A stretch of 64,000 bases of DNA, taken from assembly GCA_964019425.1 (NCBI GenBank), contig OZ025791.1:1154501-1218500 (forward strand). Direction: 5' to 3'. This document shows, piece after piece, positions 56,576 through 64,000 of this stretch. The notes beneath the pieces are model-generated. The model saw only the letters and a program-made list of their open reading frames with translations, did not search any database and had not been told where the DNA came from. The translations under genes were made by a program, and so were the position numbers. Within the stretch, counting starts at the first letter, position 1, and the number at the start of each line of letters is the position of its first letter. Source of the DNA: Flectonema sp. DT1601 (lineage: Eukaryota > Euglenozoa > Diplonemea > Diplonemida > Diplonemidae).

Positions 56576-57872
56576 CCCTTTAATAAGAGGCCAAAAACCC
56601 TGTTTTTGAGAAAAATCGAAAAATTTGACAAAGGGGAAAAGGGGTGTGGGGAAAAATACAAAAAAATTACAGGGTGAAAGACACCCCCCCGCGCATTGAA
56701 AAAAAACTGAGGTCAGCCCGCAAGGGGGCCAAAATAACTTGAGAAAATGCAACAACAGCCTAAAAAAACACTGTTGCTTAGGACCCCTGGGTTCGCTTTG
56801 ATTTTGGCAATGTTGTAGGAGTAGAGTGCTTCCGTTTCATGTTTTTCGGTGGGATATGATTGTGTGTGGCAAAGGTATGGTTGTTGCAAACAGGGGCTGA
56901 ATACTTGTCAATATTTTCGTGATATTGTTCGAAGCAGGGATCCATGCATAAGAAAACCTCGCTTTTTGAACAAGAAGTCGATGACCTTACTTTTTTTGAG
57001 AACAAATCCGTGAACTGCAGTCCCCAAAAATATCAAATTTTCGTAGGTAGTGACATTTTGTGTGAGTTTGGTGTGTTCCATGATCAATAAGTTGAGAACA
57101 TGGCCTTTTTTTGAACTGAGCATATGTCCCGACGTCTTTTTCAGACTTCTTTTGGAGGGTGAAAACATTGAAGATAGAAATCTCTAACAAGCAGTGAAAG
57201 ACTTTCAGGGTCCAGCGTTTTGTCATCAGAGTTCTTCTTGCCTTCCCCCTGATACCGTCTACAAGGTCAACACCACCCATTAGTTTGTTGTACTGATGGA
57301 TCTGTACCGGTAAGTCGCGAGCAACACGGAAATCACGACACTCATTAGGAATCTCGGCGGTGTATCGGCTATCGGCAAGATTGTCATAGTCTATGTACTC
57401 CCCGAAAAGAATGAAAAATTCAATCCACCAGAACCGATCAATGCGATGACTGAAGTTCAGAAAAATGCTACATCCGTAGTTGGATGGCCCGACCCAAAGA
57501 TAGAGGGGTTTGACTACTCTGATGATGCTGAAGTCAGCGTTGATCTCTAGTAGTGCATCTGGCAGCACCGATACAAAAAGAAAAGTAACAAAGAAAACCA
57601 CAAACAAAAAGAAGTAGCTTCTCTGCATTGATGTGCAGGTAAACGAAGACTTTTCCTCCTGCCACCCAGCCCCGATAAAATCTCGCCCGCAATTGAAATC
57701 GTACTGTCGTGCTTCTAAGCACCTTTACGATAAGAACACTAGTGTGAAAGTGAAATGTTGCAGTCATAAAGTATTTCTCACAGGAAACATGACCAATGAA
57801 CTCACCTTTCGTTTGTTCGTCATCACATAATAAGGTGTCACATCGAGCAAGCTGCTGTGGGGTGTTGCATTG
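56576..57872 (-). mobile_element. piggyBac 2, left part only
   Basis: It begins directly after the TTAA at 56572-56575 with CCCTTTAATAAGAGG, a piggyBac-style end different from that of piggyBac 1. It runs to the start of MULE copy 2 at 57873, where its transposase is cut. In copy 2 the same TTAA (63559-63562) is empty, showing the insertion is specific to copy 1. Its other end is not in the window. Confidence 0.8.
56987..57628 (-). pseudogene. piggyBac 2 transposase, C-terminal half
   Basis: 213 codons. QYNKLMGGVDLVDGIRG is the conserved block holding the last catalytic Asp of piggyBac transposases. KRWTLKVFHCLLEISIFNVF follows as expected. The N-terminal half would lie past 57872 but is replaced there by MULE copy 2. 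It differs clearly from piggyBac 1, so it is a separate lineage. Confidence 0.88.
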
Positions 57873-58672
57873 TAGCTTTTGGCTAAGGCCCTCCCTGAAG
57901 AGCAAGAACAAAAAAACTACTCGCACCTGAAGAAAACATACACAAAGAATACACTGTAAGCTGTGTTTGTCACAACAGGAGAGAAAAGAAAGAATGTCAA
58001 GGTTGGTCACCTTGCCTATCAACGCACAACATTGGTGGTCTCTACTAGACCCTGAGTGATCCCACTGGATCTCTCATCGTTCATAGTACCCTGTGTGAAG
58101 TTATAAAATCAAAGGTAAACTATGAACTACAAATGACTTAGCCTGTTATTATAATGCCACAGGCAGGCCCTGCATTCAGCAACTATCCAGCAGTGCTTGG
58201 ATGTCCTGATCTTCTTCTAAAAAAAAAGAAAGAAAAACAAAACTGTAGCTGGGATCACTCAGGATCAACAGACTACCAATGCTACCTGTTGTACTTGCTC
58301 ACTATGGGGGGTGATGCCAAACACCCAGAAGTACTAAACTGCTTTCCTTCTTGCTGCCCAGGGGTTTCTGACCAGAACTAATAGAAAATAAAAACAGATG
58401 GGAAACAGTAAAAAGTAAAATGAATATAACTGAAGTTAAACAAGAATGTTGGTCCTAGACAAGACCTTAAACTGACTAACCGGTCTTAATTTTAACTAAG
58501 TGTTAACCTAGTTTCCTAGTTTCTAATATGAAATCTTTTTTCTTTTTTTTCTTTTTGAACAAAATGTAATTATTAATGTAAAAAAATGAAGAAACAGACC
58601 AGAACAGATAGAGAATAAAAAGAAAAGATAATTGCAAGAGTTATTGTAGTAAAAGATTACAAATAAAAAAAA

Positions 58673-59431
58673 ATGCAAGTATCGACACATGATTTAATTA
58701 CACCAGCAGCTAACAAACAACATAAAATTGAAGATCAGTTGCCAGAGTATTTCAACCATGGTAGAATACTCGCCCCTCTGGCAGGGATTATCCCAGACTT
58801 GTCCTTTAATCTAGTTGGACACCATGGGAAGTTTGTGAGTCAGGTTCTCGATGCCTTCTCGCAAACCACGAGACAACTTCTCTTTGAATATATTACAGTG
58901 ACAAGCCAGCCTCAACATCAGCAAAGGTTGCGTGTTACGTCACAGTCATACCAACAACTCCAACCGACTCCACCGAGGTTATTTGTAGTGTCAAATGTGA
59001 GCTGCCAACGACAGGCAAGTAAACCAGTCCTGTGCGCGTCGATGGAACTGACACTTTTGCATCCACCGACTCCACCAACTTTGTACATTACAACTGAAAC
59101 AATTCAACAAGATGGTTTTGACATCGGAGCGATTTTTGGGAATGAAACACCATTAGAAAGTAGTAAGAAAGTAGTAATCTTCCCACCTTCGCGAGTTTCA
59201 CCGGTGTTATTAGATGATCTTGGATCAGGCATTGGTATTCTTGGGAACGTGAACCGCTTCTTGGACACAAATCACCCAGCAGACTTTCCAAATGAGAACG
59301 GGAAGCGCACGGCAATACCAGATGAAGAGACAAACGATGTAAACAGAAGATGCCTGTTTGACACTCCAAAATGTCAAGCAGACACACCTTCACATGGGCA
59401 GAAACTGACTATGTGTCTGCACAAGAACTAG
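58673..59431 (+). CDS. ORF inside MULE copy 2, paralogous to the 49851 gene
   Basis: Identical in translation to the 252-codon ORF at 51686-52444; see that entry for the relation to the 49851 gene. The identity of the two means they have had no time to diverge or are being homogenised. Confidence 0.55.
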   Translation: MQVSTHDLITPAANKQHKIEDQLPEYFNHGRILAPLAGIIPDLSFNLVGHHGKFVSQVLDAFSQTTRQLLFEYITVTSQPQHQQRLRVTSQSYQQLQPTPPRLFVVSNVSCQRQASKPVLCASMELTLLHPPTPPTLYITTETIQQDGFDIGAIFGNETPLESSKKVVIFPPSRVSPVLLDDLGSGIGILGNVNRFLDTNHPADFPNENGKRTAIPDEETNDVNRRCLFDTPKCQADTPSHGQKLTMCLHKN

Positions 59432-59844
59432 GTACCTTTTGCCAAGCCCACATTCCCCACCCCCGCTGCGGTCACACAACGAGCAATGTAGCCGAGTCTC
59501 TGAACGCGGTCTTAGTCCCCCTTCGGAGTTTAAATTACATCGACCTGATGGAGGGAACTCGCAGACACGCTCTGCACAAAGCAGTGACGAGAATGGAGGA
59601 GTTTGCTGCAGAGGTAGAAGGTTGTAGCAAGCTGCGATCCCTTGCCCCTGTCAAGCGGGTACGCAGCAGCTTGAAGGCGAATTACGCTACGGCACGGAAG
59701 GACCACACGGCGAGGGTAAGGGAGGGGGTGTATGAGGTGGAGGATGGGGAGTGGAGATGGACCGTAGATCTTAACGAATTGAGCTGCACATGCAGCAGTT
59801 TCCAAGAGTACGGTGTTCCGTGCTCACATGCTATGTCCGATTGA
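59371..59844 (+). pseudogene. MULE transposase C-terminal fragment with SWIM finger, copy 2
   Basis: Identical translation to 52384-52857, with the NVAESLN block and CTCSSF...CSH SWIM finger. The catalytic core is likewise missing. Confidence 0.85.
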
Positions 59845-59924
59845 GCAGTTCAGTGATCGGGAGCCATTGGATGCGGCCTACAGTTTTGTGAAACAGAAAT
59901 TGTGGGTAAAAACAGCAGCAAAGG

Positions 59925-60355
59925 CTGTTTTTTGAGCTTGTAAAAGCCCTCTGTGGTCGCGGAAAATACACAAACAACCCGCATCATGGCACAGCAGGTT
60001 CAGACACACAGGAGGATTACCGCATCGGGGTTGATAAGCTCGAAAAATACAAATAACATCGATCCCAGATCATGGAACTTCATTAGTAACAGTGCAGCTA
60101 CTTAGATCAGACCTGTTGGGCTGGATCTATAAACTTCCACCTCTTTACCCCACCAGCCTGGCATACTGGATTTTGGGAAGTTGGCGGTTTAGGAACATCA
60201 CAAGGAATTTTGTAGTTTTGGAGAATGTGATACCTTTTGAAATATGGGTAAGCACAAAGCGCTTGGTTGCATCGCTCACAGTAATCTAGTGATTGTGCGC
60301 GCTTTGCGCGAACTGCACACTGACGAGCCTTTTCCATCTTTCCGGGTAGTGTCCC
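59925..60355 (-). mobile_element. Inverted piggyBac 3' fragment, copy 2
   Basis: Counterpart of 52938-53368; forms an inverted repeat with 62728-63167. Confidence 0.8.
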
Positions 60356-60461
60356 CTGGTAACTTAACTCATTCTTTGTCAGTTTTGGCATCAAACCTGT
60401 AATGGTTACATTAACTACCATTTCAACAGGTTATTTACTTAATTATTTGTTCTAAAAGTTG

Positions 60462-60615
60462 CTAAGTATTTCTCACTTAGAAATTTTTTATTTTTTTATT
60501 TTCAGCTCAATTAGCTACAAAGTGTTTCTACTAAGTGTTTCTCACTTAGATTTTTTTTTTGCTTTTCAGCTCCTTAAAAGCTGCTAAGTATTTCTGCTAA
60601 GTGTTTCTCACTTAG
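60462..60615 (+). repeat. CTAAGTG-TTTCT-CACTTAG hairpin repeats, copy 2
   Basis: Counterpart of 53475-53628, three hairpins with the same spacing. Confidence 0.75.
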
Positions 60616-60904
60616 AATTTTATTTTTATGTTCGTTTTCTATCCCTTCTCCTATCCCTTTTGTTCAAAAAAAGCGGGAGGAAATTCTCTCATTCACGCTA
60701 AGATGCACTCTGAACTTTGATTTTTTGATCTGAGTGTGAGGGAATGACCTGTTAGTGCATTGGGCATAGGCTGGGCTGCAGTTTAGATGTCTTAGGTGTT
60801 AATAGGGGGTTCCTCTTAGCATTTTTCTTTGTTCCCACCTTATGATTTTCTTGAAGAAAAAAAATAGAAGTCATAATGGTGCTTCCCTCTGGAAGGGTTG
60901 TAAG

Positions 60905-60971
60905 CCATGGTGTCCAACTAAATTAAAGGACAAGTCTGGGATAATCCCTGCCAGAGGGGCGAGGAATTTCG
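60905..60971 (-). repeat. Inner piece of the right inverted repeat, copy 2
   Basis: Counterpart of 53918-53984. Here its outer continuation is visible at 63699-64000, 2.7 kb away. Confidence 0.7.
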
Positions 60972-61339
60972 ATAAAGTGGGAAGTAACGGACTGGGAGCT
61001 TTTGGCTCCTGCCCTATTCCCGATGTAAACTTTCTTTTTTTTTTTTTTTTTTTTTAACAGGCCCAAAGGGCGACAATGATGGTTGCTGACCAAGGAATAA
61101 TATTCAAATGAATTTTCGTTTCAAAGAAACGAACAGAATTAAGAGAGAGGCAGAGAAAAAAAAAATATGAAGAGGAAATAATCAAACATGAAAAAATAAA
61201 AATAAAAAAAAATAAAATATAAATAAAAAACGTTGTATGAAAAAGGAAAAAAAGAAAAAAAAAAAAAAAAGACCAGAAAAGGAAAGAGAAAATGAAAAGG
61301 TATAATATTATTGTGGGGATATGAGGATAGCAGGGAAAT

Positions 61340-61345
<6 letters not shown>

Positions 61346-61370
<25 letters not shown>

Positions 61371-61790
61371 ATTTATTATTTAAAAAAAGGAAACAAGCAG
61401 TTTAGCGTCTCGATCAGGATGGAAAATAGAAATTAATCGACATAGTCGATCGATAGAAAAAAAACAATGATAACATTGTTTATTCTTTTTTTTTTTTTTT
61501 TTTTTAAATCCTTTTAATTATTTTAAAGAAAAAACAATCAGTTTAGCGTCTTGACCAGGACGGAAAATAGAAATTAATCGACATAGTCGATCGATAAAAA
61601 AAAAAACAATGATAACATTGTTTATTCCTTTTTTTTTTTTTTTTTTTATATTCTTTTTTTATTAATTTTGAAAAAAAAAAAACAGTCGGTTTAGCGTCTT
61701 GACCAGGACGGAAAATAGAAAGTGATCGACATAGTCGATCGATAAAAAAACAATGATAACATTGTTTATTCTTTTTTTTTTTTTTTTTTT
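61346..61790 (+). repeat. Tandem array of a 140-150 bp hairpin unit, copy 2
   Basis: Counterpart of 54359-54803. The single base difference I found between the two blocks is in its first unit (ACAAGCAG here, ACAATCAG in copy 1). A further partial unit with AACAATGATAACATTGTT lies at about 63575-63698. Confidence 0.85.
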
Positions 61791-61793
61791 TAA

Positions 61794-63536
61794 CCCTTAC
61801 ACCACCGGAGCTGATATATCAGTCTGAAAAAAAAATTTTTTTTTGCTAAGTGAAAATTTTGCATTTCTGAGTACAACGATTTCACGGGAGAGGTATTATT
61901 GCGATGTCTTTTATGTTCCTTACGTGTTGCGCCGCAATAGTTTTTATTAAATGGTAAATTTTCCATTTGCTAAAGCTGGCCAAAATCAACTTGGGAAATA
62001 TGTCGGTCCACAGTTCTGATGAGGATGCAACAGTATTTGTTAATCCATCGTCGGTGTGCTCCGATTCGTCACTTGACGAAGTATCTGACTCCAAATGGGG
62101 AGGGGAGGTAACAAGGGTTACCAAGAATAAAAACGCGTTTCCAAGAAACGTTAAAGATTAGAGTTGCACGCAAGTCGGAGCTGCAGGTTTTTGAGCTTTT
62201 CTTCAGATAGTCAGTTTTCCAGCTGATGAAGAAAAACTCTGAGGTCTATGCCTCACAGAGGGGAAGAAAATTTAAAACCGGTACGCAGGAGCGAAGGGCC
62301 TTTGTTGGCACAACACTACTGACGCGCCTCCCAATAAAATCTAACCTGGGGGATTCCTGGGGTTTGAATGACATGCTGTTGACCCCCCTGTTGTTCTTTC
62401 CGCAAGTGTTTTCACGTAATCGCTTTGCCGAAATACTGAGGAACTTACACTTCTCTGCGATATTACCTGCTCCCGAGCATGAGGATCCGAAGTGGAGACG
62501 TGTATTTTGAATTCCTTTATCCTGATGCGACGTGGGCATGGTGGAATTTGGACGGATAGTAGTGAATCTGGCTGGAGAAGCAAGAGATTCTTATCCTTCA
62601 AATTGGCTTTGTTTTGGGCAGCTTAGGTACATTTAAACGTACCAGAGCGGCACCAACACTATTAATAACACCATCACTACCGCCTTCTCCACAATCAGTA
62701 TCAATCCCTGATCGCCTCAAGCCAGCTTTGGGACACTACCCCGGAAAGATGGAAAAGGCTCGTCAGTGTGCAGTTCGCGCAAAGCGCGCACAATCACTAG
62801 ATTACTGTGAGCGATGCAACCAAGCGCTTTGTGCTTACCCATATTTCAAAAGGTATCACATTCTCCAAAACTACAAAATTCCTTGTGATGTTCCTAAACC
62901 GCCAACTTCCCAAAATCCAGTATGCCAGGCTGGTGGGGTAAAGAGGTGGAAGTTTATAGATCCAGCCCAACACGGTCTGATCTAAGTAGCTGCACTGTTA
63001 CTAATGAAGTTCCATGATCTGGGATCGATGTTATTTGTATTTTTCGAGCTTATCAACCCCGATGCGGTAATCCTCCTGTGTGTCTGAACCTGCTGTGCCA
63101 TGTTGCGGGTTGTTCGTGTATTTTCCGCTACCACGGAGGGCTTTTACAAGCTCAAAAAACAGGGAAAAAATCTGATTTTTCGATTTAATATCGGCCGTGA
63201 TTTGGCATTCTCTTTACTTGGGCTCCCTCTGACATGATGTTGCGCAGAAACATCATCCCTTTCAAAATACGGGAAGGGAATAACATGCAGCTGCTATGAA
63301 TGGAAACCGTTGAGTACGTTATTGCGACACTGCCGACTTTGTTAGTTCTGCTGAATGTGCAACAACGCACCAAGGTACGCACCGTTAGGTGTGTGGGTGA
63401 CAGGTGCTATTGACCCGTAGGAGTAGTTGTGTCCGGTTTGGTACATAGGTTTTCTGGGGGGGTACCTTTTCTCTTTTTGAAAAAACAGTAAAATTTTGGA
63501 CCCGTCGTTTTGGGGGTTCTTACGGTGGTGTAAGGG
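61794..63536 (+). mobile_element. piggyBac 1, internally deleted, TTAA-flanked, copy 2
   Basis: The same 1743-bp element as 54807-56549 with the same ends and TTAA flanks (61790-61793, 63537-63540). Pieces of transposase lie at 61967-62161, 62226-62510 and 62614-62985. It was carried along when the surrounding MULE was copied. Confidence 0.92.
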
Positions 63537-63540
63537 TTAA

Positions 63541-63698
63541 ATTCTTTTTATTTATTTTTTAAAGAAAAAAAAAAACGGAAAATAAAAATTAGTCGACAAA
63601 GTCGAACGATAAAAAAAAAACAATGATAACATTGTTTATTCTTTTTTTTTTTTTTTATATTCTTTTTTATTAATTTTGAAAAAAAAACAATCAGTTTT
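63541..63698 (+). repeat. Array remnant to the right of piggyBac 1, copy 2
   Basis: Resumption of the hairpin array after the piggyBac insertion, with GTCGACAAAGTCGAACGAT and AACAATGATAACATTGTT. It contains the empty TTAA (63559-63562) that is occupied by piggyBac 2 in copy 1. Confidence 0.8.
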
Positions 63699-64000
63699 TA
63701 TTCTACCATGGTTGAAATACTCTGGCAACTGATCTTCAATTTTATGTTGTTTGTTAGCTGCTGGTGTATCTTGATCATGTGTTGATACTTGCATTTTTTT
63801 TATTTGTAATCTTTCACTACAATCATTCTTGCCTATATCTTTTATTTTTATTCTCTATCTGTTCTGGTCTGTTACCTCATTTGTCTTGTTTAACTTCAGT
63901 TATATCCATTTTACTTTTTATTGTTTCCCATCTACTATTTATTTTCTATTAGTTCTGGTCAGAAACTCCTGGGCAGCAAGAAGGAAAGCAGTTTAGTACT
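63699..64000 (-). repeat. Outer part of the right terminal inverted repeat, copy 2
   Basis: The reverse complement of 58330-58769 with scattered substitutions and one deletion of about 135-140 bp (partner region around 58450-58585). The arm continues past the window end. It is visibly older or more diverged from the left arm than the two MULE copies are from each other. Confidence 0.82.

Larger units (their letters stand above)
57873..64000. mobile_element. MULE-like element, copy 2 (runs off the window)
   Basis: The same content and order as copy 1, shifted by 6987 bp, but continuing past the TTAA where copy 1 is interrupted. It shows a further array unit and the right inverted repeat (63699-64000). 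The left inverted repeat spans about 57873-58833. I found one base difference from copy 1 over about 5.5 kb (54408 region versus 61395), plus several differences in the first 110 bp, including 13 bp missing from this copy. Confidence 0.78.

Noticed and set aside
57534-58022. 162-codon minus-strand ORF across the piggyBac 2 / MULE copy 2 border
   Set aside because: It spans two different elements and has no coherent family; chance reading frame.

Overview
This is a nuclear genomic window from a unicellular eukaryote. The coding regions hold spliceosomal GT-AG introns of 58-114 bp, and they encode eukaryotic machinery: Derlin, CPSF160, a kinesin and an RS-domain protein. The organism cannot be named from sequence alone. 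A very long one-way gene series, possible splice-acceptor sites just upstream of start codons, and the mix of RS, discoidin/thioredoxin, CAP and DUF3638-type proteins would suit an alveolate-like protist (perkinsid or dinoflagellate relatives). That is inference at low confidence.

Region 1 (about 1-44.3 kb) is gene-dense host DNA with nine genes, all on the minus strand. In window order they are an RS-rich protein with two cysteinyl-tRNA-synthetase-like tail motifs, a Derlin, a small secreted YbjN-like protein, a discoidin/thioredoxin-like multipass membrane protein, a very large Sfi1-like repeat protein, a kinesin-3-like motor, CPSF1/CPSF160, a CAP-domain protein, and a 4084-residue DUF3638-type ATPase in a single 12.3-kb exon. 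Five of these genes needed exon joining, and I worked out their exact splice sites. With one further intron in the hAT transposase, all 12 introns start GTNTG, and four have a long A-run directly before the 3' splice site. Intergenic spaces are short and full of T/A homopolymers.

Region 2 (about 44.3-50.9 kb) is a transition zone. It has a 100-bp tandem repeat, an EF-hand-like gene tail, a roughly 4.5-kb hAT-type DNA transposon (BED finger, D-D-E transposase) bounded by inverted arrays of a 31-bp unit, and one plus-strand coding region rich in serine.

Region 3 (50.9-64 kb) is a nest of DNA transposons. Two nearly identical 5.7-kb blocks lie 6987 bp apart. Each reads as a Mutator-like (MULE) element with terminal inverted repeats approaching 1 kb. 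It carries a gene fragment paralogous to the neighbouring plus-strand gene, a SWIM-domain transposase tail, an inverted piggyBac fragment, a hairpin-rich tandem repeat, and a complete-ended but internally deleted piggyBac flanked by TTAA. A second, different piggyBac separates the blocks. The most economical reading is MULE copy 2 inside piggyBac 2 inside MULE copy 1, which makes a checkable prediction about sequence beyond position 64000.
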